Notes: generated from the sequence alone by a model not told the origin. A stretch of 39,052 nt of DNA from Deltaproteobacteria bacterium (GCA_016210005.1 JACQVA010000068.1:1-39052); one strand, 5' to 3'. Positions 1 through 6,776 are shown, numbered from the stretch's first letter. Numbers and translations: made by a program.

Positions 1-181
1 CACCGACGAGAAATGCGTCAATCGCCCACGTCAGCGGGAACTTCTTGATGTGCTCGCTCACGTCGAGTGTAGACCCGGCCGCACCCGTGAGCTGGTGCAC
101 GGCGACGCGCACCTCTTCCTGGTCCCGCTCGATCGATTGCAGGAGGTCCTCACGCTGTTCGGCGAAGTCAATCTTTTCCAC
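1..181 (-). CDS. YqjD/DUF3618-like helical membrane-associated protein (3' end outside window)
   Basis: Partial gene running off the left edge; about 60 codons are visible from a GTG start two bases after the stop of the upstream holin-like gene, so the two are probably translationally coupled. The visible N-terminus is a charged helix (EQREDLLQSIERDQEEVRVA) followed by VSEHIKKFPLTW and the beginning of a hydrophobic stretch. This layout resembles DUF3618/YqjD-type proteins, which are helical proteins anchored by one C-terminal membrane segment. The pairing with a YqjE-type holin-like gene supports this, since yqjD and yqjE are neighbours in enterobacteria. A diverged partial copy of the first 29 codons lies at 6870-6956. 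The family call is inference from pattern and context. Confidence 0.55.
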   Translation of the reverse strand, partial: MEKIDFAEQREDLLQSIERDQEEVRVAVHQLTGAAGSTLDVSEHIKKFPLTWAIDAFLVG

Positions 182-183
182 GG

Positions 184-621
184 TCAGTTCTTTCCTTCGG
201 CTGGTAACGGTTCACGCTGTCGTGTTGGCCCGTTGCCGTTCGGGCGCACCCGTGTCGGCGGCCGACTGTGTCGCATGGCGAGCGTGACGAGCCCGACCGC
301 ACCTGCCCCGTTGAGCAACCCGAAGGCGGCTAAACGAATGACCGGGCTGGCATCTGGGGCTACGAGCAGGACGAAGGCTCCCGCCCCGGCGAACCACGCC
401 GCCGTCGCCAAGACCATGCCGGCGCCGACCAATGCGGCACGCTCGATCGAACGCGAGAGCAGCTCTCGCCCTTCGAGCAGCGCCAAGTCGATCCGCTTGG
501 TGATCACACCTTGACTGCCGGCCACCAAATGCTCGATCGATGACGCCACGGACGATTCGTCGGTGAAGCTGTCGCCTCCGGCGCTGTCGCTGTTCGTCCC
601 TGATGGTTCTGCAAGTTCCAC
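184..621 (-). CDS. Phage-holin-3_6/YqjE-type small membrane protein
   Basis: A 145-residue protein with a charged N-terminal half (roughly 1-60, ending in a helix RIDLALLEGRELLSRSIERA) and two closely spaced hydrophobic helices at about 63-88 and 93-112, followed by a basic Pro/Arg-rich tail. Two transmembrane helices in a hairpin after an amphipathic N-terminus is the layout of the Phage_holin_3_6 (DUF1469, YqjE-like) family of inner-membrane proteins, whose function is poorly defined. The stop codon lies two bases upstream of the GTG of the DUF3618-like gene. A palindromic repeat copy sits about 100 bp upstream of the start. Family assignment rests on topology and neighbourhood. Confidence 0.65.
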   Translation of the reverse strand: MELAEPSGTNSDSAGGDSFTDESSVASSIEHLVAGSQGVITKRIDLALLEGRELLSRSIERAALVGAGMVLATAAWFAGAGAFVLLVAPDASPVIRLAAFGLLNGAGAVGLVTLAMRHSRPPTRVRPNGNGPTRQREPLPAEGKN

Positions 622-970
622 GATTGACCTGCCCGATTACGCCATCTGCTCTCGATCGAGCCTTGCGCTCGATGAACACGGAAAACTGGCCATGGTTCGA
701 TTGTACGAAAACCGCTGGGGCGCCGTAAGATCGGACAACTACGCGCGTGGTTCTACGCGCCGAGCCCTACGCCATCAGCCGGCAGCCTCCCGGCTTCGAT
801 GAAAAAGATGACGGCCGTGCGCTCAACTCCTGGGACCGAGAACCGAAAAGACGCACGCTGCCCTGCCCTGGTCAGGCATCCGAGCCCTGATGCTGGCTGT
901 GCTTGAGGATGCGATCCACAGTTTGAGGTTATCGGAATGGCTTGTCCGTGCTGAAGCAGAACAAACGCGG
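622..970. other. Intergenic region with one palindromic repeat
   Basis: No convincing gene is seen here; the reading frames in it have no recognisable domain, and the region lies between the start of the holin-like gene and the stop of the FixJ-type regulator. It contains repeat copy 1 at 722-772. Any promoter of the holin/DUF3618 pair must lie here, but I cannot point to clear -35/-10 boxes. Confidence 0.5.
722..772 (+). repeat. Palindromic repeat family, copy 1
   Basis: The copy begins with GCCGTAAG, then CTACGCGCG-type sequence, and contains the conserved stem CGCGCGT, loop GGTTCT, stem ACGCGCG. The same stem-loop core recurs at about 4763, 6130, 10245 and 12119. This copy lies about 100 bp upstream of the holin-like gene start. 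The outer arms are less well preserved than in copy 2. Confidence 0.75.
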
Positions 971-1723
971 CTACACGCGTGGGTCTGCTTCCCGGGCCCC
1001 CAGCACGGTGCGGACCAGCTGCGCGGCCGAGGAGACGTTCGCCTTCAAGAGCACCATGCGGCGGTGTCCTTCCACGGTACGGACGCTGACATGCAACGCC
1101 GCCGCGATTTCCTTGGACGGTTTGCCCGCGATCAGCAACTCCATTACTTCGCGTTCGCGGGGCGTGAGCTGCGCGAGTCGCTCGCTGACGGCGGTGCGGT
1201 CGGTCGTCGCCGCGCGTGCCTGGTGATCAAAGTCGATCGCGGCACCGATCCGCTCCAGCAACACAGCGGGCGGCGCCGGCTTTTGCAGGAAGTCGAATGC
1301 CCCCGCCTTCAACGCCCGCACGGAGGTCTGCACATCCCCGTGGCCGGTCAGCACGATGATCGGGAGCATTGCCTTGCGCCGGCGGAGTTCGTCCTGGAGG
1401 GCAAGGCCGTTGCCGTATCGCAAGCGGACATCCAGCACCAAGCAGCCCGGGTGCTCGGGATTGTAGGCGGCGAGGAACTCTTCACCCGAGGCGTACGTCT
1501 CGACCGCGAGGCCCGCCGACTCCAGCAACGCGCGCAACGACTTGCGCACCCCGCCGTTATCGTCCACGACAAAGACAGTCGCCGCGGCCGCCGTGTAGGA
1601 CGCCTTTGCCGCGCTGTCCTCCGCCGCTGCCGCGACAGCGCACCATGGGCGGCCGGCCGGCTCAGCATCGGCGCACTCTTTAGAAGCAAGGGAAGACGGC
1701 ACGGCCAGAGTTCGCTCCTGCAC
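971..1723 (-). CDS. FixJ/NarL-type response regulator (receiver plus LuxR HTH)
   Basis: A cytoplasmic two-component response regulator. The receiver domain occupies about residues 49-165, with the acidic pair D54-D55, phospho-acceptor D98 (LVLDVR), T126 (VLTGHGD) and K148 (LQKPA). A LuxR/GerE helix-turn-helix covers about 186-245 (LTPREREVMELL, VSVRTVEGHRRMV). The LxxGxxSxEIAxxLxVSxRTVExHR pattern is typical of FixJ-like regulators. The GTG start at 1723 gives an unusual 48-residue Ala-rich N-terminal extension; a second GTG seven codons in, preceded by AGGAG, is an alternative. It follows the methyltransferase stop by nine bases, so it is the last gene of a BON-methyltransferase-regulator operon. 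No cognate kinase is adjacent. Its HTH is partly duplicated at 6325-6534. Confidence 0.88.
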   Translation of the reverse strand: MQERTLAVPSSLASKECADAEPAGRPWCAVAAAAEDSAAKASYTAAAATVFVVDDNGGVRKSLRALLESAGLAVETYASGEEFLAAYNPEHPGCLVLDVRLRYGNGLALQDELRRRKAMLPIIVLTGHGDVQTSVRALKAGAFDFLQKPAPPAVLLERIGAAIDFDHQARAATTDRTAVSERLAQLTPREREVMELLIAGKPSKEIAAALHVSVRTVEGHRRMVLLKANVSSAAQLVRTVLGAREADPRV

Positions 1724-1732
1724 ACTGCGTCT

Positions 1733-2551
1733 TCAATTGGGTCCGCGATGGCGCCACGCCGTCACGGCCCCATCCGCGTTCGCCACCTGGACAAGAAACT
1801 CATCCACACCGGCACGCCGCAACTGCGTCGGCTGCGCCCGGCGTTGCGTCAGGCGCAGGAGCCGCTCTTGGAACCGGAACGCCGTCCGTGGCCAGTGCAC
1901 CAGACAGTACGCGCCAAGCCGAGTGAGCAATGAATTGCGCGGCCGCATGCCGAAACGCGCAAAGCCTTCGAGCGTGAACCCGAATCCGCAGAGCAGATCC
2001 ACCAACGCCCGCGGCTCGTACCGGCGCGCATGACCGACGACGCGGTCGAACTCATGCCACCGATGCATGTGCATCGGCGTGCTCAGGACGAGCCATCCAT
2101 TTGCCGCACTCACGCGCGCGAGCTCGCGCCCCACACCAACGTCGTCGCGGACGTGTTCCAGGATGTCGAACAAGTACATCTGCGATACGGCACCCGACGC
2201 GAACGGCAGCGCGTCGATGCTCGCACGGATGACGCGCGCGCCGGCGCGCCGTAGTTTCGTGCAGGCGGTCGGACTGACATCGACGAACAGCGCCTCGGCG
2301 AGCGGCAGGCGCGGCCGCAGGCCACAGCCAATTTCAACTTGCAACCCCTCAGCTTTGGTCGGAACTCGGACGCCCGGCATCGCCAGCAGCGATGCGGCTC
2401 GCCAGCAGCGTTCGTAGAATCGACGATTGTAACGATCGACGTCGCGGAGTTGCGAAGGGTTATTCACGCGGTGGTCTACGAGCGCCCCGCGCTCGCTCGG
2501 CGATGCCAGTGCTCGCCGAGCCGGCTGCGCGCTGGCGACGAGTCGATTCAC
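1733..2551 (-). CDS. Class I SAM-dependent methyltransferase
   Basis: A 272-residue methyltransferase of the Methyltransf_11/25 type. SAM-binding motif I is VEIGCG at 72-77, the acidic end of strand beta-2 is in FVDVS near 89-93, D113 in the DALPF segment would contact the adenine, and YLFDILEHV (126-134) is the usual motif preceding the catalytic region. The C-terminal third (HEFDRVVGHARRYEP, GFGFTLEGFARFG) matches ubiquinone/glycan-type small-molecule methyltransferases, but the substrate cannot be read from the sequence. The GTG start overlaps the TGA of the BON gene as GTGA, which indicates translational coupling. Having a methyltransferase between an envelope BON lipoprotein and a response regulator is unusual. 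Confidence 0.82.
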   Translation of the reverse strand: MNRLVASAQPARRALASPSERGALVDHRVNNPSQLRDVDRYNRRFYERCWRAASLLAMPGVRVPTKAEGLQVEIGCGLRPRLPLAEALFVDVSPTACTKLRRAGARVIRASIDALPFASGAVSQMYLFDILEHVRDDVGVGRELARVSAANGWLVLSTPMHMHRWHEFDRVVGHARRYEPRALVDLLCGFGFTLEGFARFGMRPRNSLLTRLGAYCLVHWPRTAFRFQERLLRLTQRRAQPTQLRRAGVDEFLVQVANADGAVTAWRHRGPN

Positions 2552-2868
2552 TGTTGCCCCTTCACCCGCATGTCGTTCTTGACGGACTTGACCCCCTTGA
2601 CGTTGCGCGCAACTTCGACCGCCTTGTTGATGTCGGCCTGAGCACTGACGAAGCCGCTCAACTGCACCGTCCCCTTGAAGCTTTCGACGTTGATCTCGCT
2701 CGATTTCAGCGAAGGTTCGTTGACCGCTGCCGCCTTCACTTTGGCAGTAATCACGGTATCGTCAACATACTCCCCGGTGCCCTCATGCTTTGCCGTCGCG
2801 GCGCATCCCAGGAGAGCAGCCAGCAGGATGGCGAACGAGACGGTGGCGAACCGATTGAATCGTCTCAT
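2548..2868 (-). CDS. BON-domain lipoprotein (OsmY-like)
   Basis: A 106-residue exported lipoprotein with signal peptide and lipobox LLGC (Cys22), followed by one BON domain from about 34 to 103 (DDTVITAKVKAAAVNEPSL, VQLSGFV, ARNVKGVKSVKNDM). BON domains bind phospholipid or envelope components, and OsmY/DolP-type proteins protect the envelope under osmotic stress. A GAGGA ribosome-binding site lies just upstream of the ATG. It is the first gene of the operon with the methyltransferase (GTGA overlap) and the FixJ-type regulator. Family assignment is firm; the stress role is inferred from the family. Confidence 0.88.
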   Translation of the reverse strand: MRRFNRFATVSFAILLAALLGCAATAKHEGTGEYVDDTVITAKVKAAAVNEPSLKSSEINVESFKGTVQLSGFVSAQADINKAVEVARNVKGVKSVKNDMRVKGQQ

Positions 2869-2958
2869 GGCGATCCTCGTTCAGTTTGGGGGGAGCCCCG
2901 GCGGCACCGGGAGGGGGACCGCAAGCGCCGCCGGGGCTATGTGTGTAGAGAGACGCGG

Positions 2959-3963
2959 TCACTGGACGCGCAGCTCTACACGACGGTTCTGGGCTCGGCC
3001 GTCCGCGGTGTCGTTGGACGCCACCGGGCGCGATTCGCCGAACCCTTCAGTTGTAATGCGGTTGGCTGGAATCCCGTGTTTCACTAAATATTGCCGCACC
3101 GCATCGGCGCGGCGGTGCGACAACTTCTGATTGTAAGCGTCGCTCCCAACGCTGTCGGTGTGACCTTCCACAATGACCGCCACGCCGCCTTCCGCTTTGA
3201 GTGTCGCCACGGCCTCATCCAGGACCGGTGCGGCATCGGGCCGGATGGTCGACTTGTCGAAATCGAAGTGGACGCTGCGCAGGACGATCTTCTTCTTGAC
3301 CGGCGCTGGTGGTGGCGCGGGCGCCTGCGCCACCGGCGGCGGAGGTGGGGGTGCTGGCGCTGCCACTGGTCCGTTGAAGGCGTATTTCAAGCCGACTCCA
3401 GCGGTCGCCCAGCGCGCGTCGGCAGGGCCTTGTTCATCGGCGACCTGCCCGGCCAGGAATGTCGGGCGCGGCGACATGTAAGCGCGGTTCCACCGACCAA
3501 ACAGACCGATCGCGAACTCAGGCGTGACATTGAAGTCGATGCCGCCACCGACTGAGAAGCCCGGTGCTGTGTGGTTGAGTCGTCCGCTCAGACCGGTGAA
3601 GACACCGCCTTGACCGGTGCCGTACAGCTCTACGAACTCGCCCAGCGGCAGTGACAGCCGCGGCCCGATGGTGCCCCCGAGCAGCGTGGTGGTCCGGTTC
3701 TCATGCGCGAAGCCGCGGTGGTCGTTGTCCGGGCTCTGGAAGGTAAAGTGGAGCTGGCCTTGCATCCCGAGATAGTCATTGAACATGTAGCCCAGATACG
3801 GATTGGCGGTGCCGCCCTCTTGGACGTGCGCCCGATAGTTGCCATTGGTGGGCACGGAAGCGCCCAAGTCGATGCCGACGAATGGACCATCAACGGCGTG
3901 GGCAGATGAAACCGCCCACAGCACGAAAAGCGAACCCACCAAGACTGAACGTTTGCACATCAT
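2959..3963 (-). CDS. OmpA family outer membrane protein
   Basis: A 334-residue two-domain outer-membrane protein. A signal peptide ends near Ala23 (SSAHA). Residues 25-197 alternate polar and hydrophobic residues as in an eight-stranded OmpA-like barrel (FVGIDLGAS, NPYLGYMF, PRLSLPLGEFVELYG, AIGLFGRWN). A proline-rich linker at 200-222 joins a C-terminal OmpA peptidoglycan-binding domain (226-334) containing VHFDFDKSTIRPDA, EGHTDSVGSD (D270) and LSHRRADAV (R285), the residues that bind diaminopimelate. A strong AGGAGGG site precedes the ATG. It anchors the outer membrane to the cell wall. It is transcribed on its own toward the BON operon, with about 90 bp between them. Confidence 0.93.
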   Translation of the reverse strand: MMCKRSVLVGSLFVLWAVSSAHAVDGPFVGIDLGASVPTNGNYRAHVQEGGTANPYLGYMFNDYLGMQGQLHFTFQSPDNDHRGFAHENRTTTLLGGTIGPRLSLPLGEFVELYGTGQGGVFTGLSGRLNHTAPGFSVGGGIDFNVTPEFAIGLFGRWNRAYMSPRPTFLAGQVADEQGPADARWATAGVGLKYAFNGPVAAPAPPPPPPVAQAPAPPPAPVKKKIVLRSVHFDFDKSTIRPDAAPVLDEAVATLKAEGGVAVIVEGHTDSVGSDAYNQKLSHRRADAVRQYLVKHGIPANRITTEGFGESRPVASNDTADGRAQNRRVELRVQ

Positions 3964-4119
3964 ATCGATCCCTCCTTTTGAACTCGCTGGCTCGGTTGAC
4001 TGGCCACATCGTGCTGCACGTCACGCGGCGATTCACCGTATTGCACCAGTTGCAGACCTATTCCGCACGACGACTCGAGAACTTCAGATGCCGGTGCCAT
4101 GTCGCCCCAATGCGCCAGC

Positions 4120-4308
4120 CTATCTGAACCGAAACGATCCCAATGACCCAATGATGCCGAATGCTTGCAGCAACCATATGCAGACCGCAAGAATGATAAC
4201 GATGTGAATGATGCGTTTGATCGTTGCATCAATTGGAAGAATGGTCTCTACAACGTAGAGTAGAATTCCAACGACCACTAGAACTATGATCACGTTAATC
4301 AATGGCAT
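4120..4308 (-). CDS. Thivi_2564-type mini membrane protein
   Basis: A 62-residue protein with two transmembrane helices (about 3-24 and 32-54) separated by a short polar turn, PIDATIK. The N-terminus MPLINVIIVLVVVGILLYVV and the ending LLQAFGII match the small Thivi_2564 family of inner-membrane proteins found next to stress genes; its function is unknown. AGAGGTGA provides a ribosome-binding site. The start lies inside the 3' end of the upstream gene (14-bp overlap), so the two are probably co-translated. Confidence 0.8.
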   Translation of the reverse strand: MPLINVIIVLVVVGILLYVVETILPIDATIKRIIHIVIILAVCIWLLQAFGIIGSLGSFRFR

Positions 4309-4717
4309 AGTGACTCACCTCTCGTGTCTGACGACGGCTCCGAGATTCCTGTCCGGCAGCGTATATCTGGCGTCGCATGACGACTGGGTGTTGCGCTTGC
4401 GCCACGCCCAACCGGTGACGCACAGCGTTCGCGTCGAGACCGAGGACCTCACAGATGGACTCGAACGAGTACGGCCAGCTGGTGTCCTTGGCACCGAGCC
4501 ACTGCGTTACCTCGTCGAAGAGCCGTCGGCCTCGACGGTCGGTGGCGAAGCGATACTTCCCAATGCAATTGATCGCGTCTTGGACGACGGCGATCATGAG
4601 CCGTTGCTCTGGTGCCAGCGGTTTGCGAGCCCCGAAGTGCTGCGACGGCAAGAGGACGTTGGGCTGCAACATGCCAATGGGAACTCCCGAGAGATAGCGA
4701 TCTACTTCTGCAGGCAT
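4295..4717 (-). CDS. Conserved hypothetical protein, paralogue of 23768-24163
   Basis: A 140-residue soluble protein of unknown function. Its core matches a second gene in this window: LPSQHF versus LPEQFY, RLMIAVVQDAI versus ALMWAVFADGL, a TRxxRxxF-like segment (RRGRRLFDEVTQWL), then SWPYSFESICEVLGLDANAVR versus SWVFSFVNLCEMFGFEPAAVR. The last segment looks like a helix-turn-helix (ICEVLGLDANAVRHRL), which may mean DNA binding, but that is inference. The ATG at 4717 has a close AAGGA; an ATG at 4672 with GGGAG is an alternative start. The gene overlaps the Thivi_2564-type gene by 14 bp. Repeat copy 2 begins 32 bp upstream. Confidence 0.68.
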   Translation of the reverse strand: MPAEVDRYLSGVPIGMLQPNVLLPSQHFGARKPLAPEQRLMIAVVQDAINCIGKYRFATDRRGRRLFDEVTQWLGAKDTSWPYSFESICEVLGLDANAVRHRLGVAQAQHPVVMRRQIYAAGQESRSRRQTREVSHYAID

Positions 4718-4748
4718 GCGTCCTTGTACAACAGCTGCGGTGGCGCTG

Positions 4749-4799
4749 TAAGCTGGGAGTACTACGCGCGTAGAACTACGCGCGTGGTACTCCCAGCTT
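4749..4799 (+). repeat. Palindromic repeat family, copy 2, flanked by 9-bp direct repeats
   Basis: This is the most complete copy. Perfect 13-bp outer arms AAGCTGGGAGTAC (4750-4762) and GTACTCCCAGCTT (4787-4799) enclose a 24-bp core that is itself a near-perfect palindrome with loop AGAACT and CGCGCGT/ACGCGCG stems. GTGGCGCTG occurs immediately before (4740-4748) and again immediately after (4800-4808), as a target-site duplication would. The copy sits between two divergent gene starts. Confidence 0.85.
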
Positions 4800-4874
4800 G
4801 TGGCGCTGACGAGAGCGACTACAGTGTAAGCCTTAGGTGGAACGCTGCGCCCGAAGAATGCGGGTCCGGGCGCA

Positions 4875-4895
4875 GCAGGTCACTTCATGACCTGC
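4875..4895 (+). promoter_or_regulatory. Inverted repeat upstream of CsbD gene
   Basis: GCAGGTCA (4875-4882), a 5-base loop, and TGACCTGC (4888-4895) form a perfect 8-bp inverted repeat 19 bp before the CsbD start and next to its GGGAG site. It could be an operator or an mRNA leader hairpin; the sequence does not decide between them. The other CsbD gene does not have an obvious equivalent. Confidence 0.45.
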
Positions 4896-4914
4896 ACGAA
4901 GGGAGCGATCGACG

Positions 4915-5082
4915 ATGGCCAGTGGTAAGACGGATGAGCTGAAGGGGCGCGTGAAGGAAGCCGCGGGTGCCCTGACGGGCGATCAGAAACTCAAGCGCGA
5001 GGGTCGGGTCGAACAGGCTGTTGGGAAGGTCAAGCAGAAGGCGGAGAAGGTGATTGATAAGATCAAGGATGCCGTAGGCTGA
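4915..5082 (+). CDS. CsbD family stress protein (copy 1)
   Basis: A 55-residue protein, too short for most gene-length cut-offs, which reads MASGKTDELKGRVKEAAGAL at its start and continues with TGDQKLKREG and helical KVKQKAEKVIDKIKDAVG. This is the CsbD family: small, highly charged, helical proteins induced by general stress, with unknown mechanism. GGGAG lies 8-9 bases upstream of the ATG. It is the only plus-strand gene in the first 12.6 kb and is preceded by a perfect inverted repeat and, 116 bp upstream, by palindromic repeat copy 2. A close paralogue lies at 11815-11982 on the other strand. Confidence 0.9.
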   Translation: MASGKTDELKGRVKEAAGALTGDQKLKREGRVEQAVGKVKQKAEKVIDKIKDAVG

Positions 5083-5146
5083 GCTTGCGTCCCCCCGTTG
5101 TACCCGCGGATTCCGCTACGCGGCGAACTCTTCCAGGCCCGTGTTC

Positions 5147-5437
5147 TCAAGACAGCGCCCCGATGACCCGAAACGGGAAGCTGACAAGGGCCCACACCAG
5201 GGCGAAAGCACTGCCGACGATTCGAGGAGAAGTCTTGTCGCTCTCCGTCGTGGTGGTGGTTGTTACGGTGGTTGTGGCGGGACGTTGCGGCTGCGCCTCC
5301 TCGGTAGCAACCGCAGGAACCGACTCCTCAGTCGTAACCGTTTGCGTGGTCGCATGGCTCGCGCATCCCGCTGCCACGCAGAGCGTCAGCAGGCCGCTGA
5401 GCAACCCCACGGTCATCACTTTTGTTCTATGGTGCAT
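5147..5437 (-). CDS. Small lipoprotein with C-terminal membrane helix
   Basis: A 96-residue protein with signal sequence and lipobox VAAGC (Cys25), a Thr/Glu-rich low-complexity middle (about 29-65, including a run of threonines) and a C-terminal hydrophobic helix, SAFALVWALVSFPFRVIGAL. The combination of lipid anchor and C-terminal helix could tether it to both membranes or the same membrane twice. AGGAGGAG precedes the ATG. The start overlaps the 3' end of the frameshifted FecR-like gene by 11 bp. I do not recognise a family. Confidence 0.7.
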   Translation of the reverse strand: MHHRTKVMTVGLLSGLLTLCVAAGCASHATTQTVTTEESVPAVATEEAQPQRPATTTVTTTTTTESDKTSPRIVGSAFALVWALVSFPFRVIGALS

Positions 5438-6046
5438 GTTGTACTCCTCCTGCTACGTTGACCTGAACCGTTTCGGTGCCCTCGAGGATGATCTGCTGGT
5501 CCTCGGCGACGTCGGTCGTCTCCCCGGCGGCCGGCGCGACGGTCGCTGCTCCACCTCGGCGGGTGCTGAATGCCGTCGTGTTCTCGTCGATGTCGACGCG
5601 ATAGTAGCCAGCACGATCGATGGTGAACGCGGCATTCGGCGTATCAACCTCGATCGACTGGCCGCGGGGCAGCGCCTTCAGGTCGAGGGCGGCATGCCCC
5701 CCGGTGATCCGGAACTGTGTGTAGCCGGGATCAAGCGACGTCAGGTCGATCTCCGTGGCGGCACCGGCGCGGACGAACGCCCCCGGCCCGATCTGCACCT
5801 CCAAGTTGGCACCGTCGCCCGCGTACAGGGAGTCGCCAGCGGCCAGCGCCGTGTTCACCTGCGCTGCGCTCCACTCCTCGGCACCCGGGCGCCAGAAAGA
5901 CACCGCGCCATCAATGAAGCGTCGCCGGTCACAGTGGGACCGCTGCGGGTTGCGTTCTGCGCTTTGGCGGTGCACGGCGTGGGTCCTAGCCCGGCAAGCG
6001 CGAACAGGCACGCGAGGACGGTTGGCAGGATGCGTCTTGAGATCAT
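5427..6046 (-). pseudogene. FecR-like (DUF6600-type) secreted protein, frameshifted and truncated
   Basis: The start frame (ATG at 6046) encodes a signal peptide MISRRILPTVLACLFALAGL and continues to about 5930, where the homologous frame changes. From there the other frame reads FIDGAVSFWRPGAEEWS, ALAAGDSLYAG, the FecR-type strand IEVDTPNAAFTIDRAGYYRV and DVAEDQQIIL, to a stop at 5427. One missing base within about 5918-5935 would join the two. Proteins with this FecR-like domain are usually several hundred residues longer; here the C-terminus runs out into the ribosome-binding site of the next gene, which suggests a deletion as well. FecR-like domains are periplasmic or surface sensory/structural domains. 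A sequencing error could explain the frameshift but not the short end. Confidence 0.7.
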
Positions 6047-6110
6047 CGTTGGTAACCTCCTGGTCGCGCCACAGCGCGGGTTGACCCATACATAGAAGAG
6101 GAACGGCAGG

Positions 6111-6162
6111 GCCGTAAGCTCGCATTGCTACGCCGCGTAGAACTACGCGGGTGTCTTACGCC
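6111..6162 (-). repeat. Palindromic repeat family, copy 3
   Basis: Outer arms GCCGTAAG and CTTACGCC enclose the core CCGCGTAG-AA-CTACGCGG, a perfect 8-bp stem. It has the AGAACT loop orientation like copy 2, opposite to copies 1, 4 and 5. It starts 65 bp upstream of the FecR-like gene start. Confidence 0.72.
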
Positions 6163-6324
6163 ATCACGGCGGAATTTGCAGGGTGCACCATGCCCCCAGG
6201 GGGCGCAGCAGAACCGGCGCTATGGCCCCGCCACGAGTCGAATGCCTCGACCCCAAGCAGCATCGCCAACGAATGAACCGCTCGAAGTGCGACCGCAGAT
6301 GGGACGACTGCGTCGCGTGATGAT

Positions 6325-6534
6325 CTACGCGCGCGAATCGGCTTCCCGCGCGCTCAGCACAGTGCGGACCAGTTGGGTTGCCGAGGAGACGTTCATCTTC
6401 GAGAGCACCATGCGGCGGTGCCCTTCGACGGTACGGACACTGACATGCAAGGCCCACGCGATCTCCTTGGACGTGCTGCCCGCGATCAGTAGCTCCATCA
6501 CTTCACGCTGTCCGTCGTCACACGAGGCCGTCAT
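6325..6534 (-). CDS. Stand-alone LuxR-type HTH, truncated copy of the FixJ-like regulator
   Basis: A 69-residue frame that contains only the GerE/LuxR helix-turn-helix: QREVMELLIAG, SKEIAWALHVSVRTVEGHRR and the C-terminal QLVRTVLSAREADSRA. It corresponds to the last about 60 residues of the regulator at 971-1723; by eye the DNA is roughly 85% identical over about 190 bp. The receiver domain is absent. Its ATG overlaps the TGA of the lipoprotein gene as ATGA, so it could be translated by coupling. The reading frame is intact despite divergence, which suggests either selection or chance. It may be a degraded duplicate or a functional single-domain DNA-binding protein; I cannot decide. Confidence 0.5.
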   Translation of the reverse strand: MTASCDDGQREVMELLIAGSTSKEIAWALHVSVRTVEGHRRMVLSKMNVSSATQLVRTVLSAREADSRA

Positions 6535-6776
6535 TCCGTTGCACGATCGACGGCGCGGCCCGCCTTCTCGACCGGGCCCTTCGGGTCCAAGGTGTCCGAA
6601 ACCTTGTCCTTGGCATTGTCGATTGCTTCTCCCACCTTCTCGGCGGGGCCCTTGTCCGGACAGCCGGCGAGGCCGAGAGTCACGGCGAGGGCGAGTCCTG
6701 TCACCAAATGCGTCGCCAATCGACGCGCGTTCATCCTGGGCGTTGCGGTCTTGGTCGTGGTTTCCAGCTTCTTCAT
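6531..6776 (-). CDS. Small lipoprotein with helical repeat region
   Basis: An 81-residue protein with a basic N-terminus, a hydrophobic helix and lipobox LAGC (Cys39), followed by a charged helical stretch with quasi-repeats PAEKVGEAIDNAKDKVSDTL and PVEKAGRAVDRATE. Such short lipoproteins with EKxGxAIDxAxDK repeats are common in stress clusters; function unknown. The open frame extends upstream into a fragment of the DUF3618-like gene, but an internal GGAGCG site just before the ATG at 6776 supports the shorter start. It is followed by the LuxR HTH fragment with an ATGA overlap. Confidence 0.72.
   Translation of the reverse strand: MKKLETTTKTATPRMNARRLATHLVTGLALAVTLGLAGCPDKGPAEKVGEAIDNAKDKVSDTLDPKGPVEKAGRAVDRATE

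Noticed and set aside
890-1933. Long plus-strand frame of 347 codons
   Set aside because: It lies opposite the FixJ-type regulator and the methyltransferase end, both with clear motifs, and its translation has no recognisable domain; it is a GC-rich antisense shadow.
3960-4232. 90-codon minus frame upstream of ompA
   Set aside because: It overlaps the Thivi_2564-type gene in another frame, has no ribosome-binding site that I can see and no domain.
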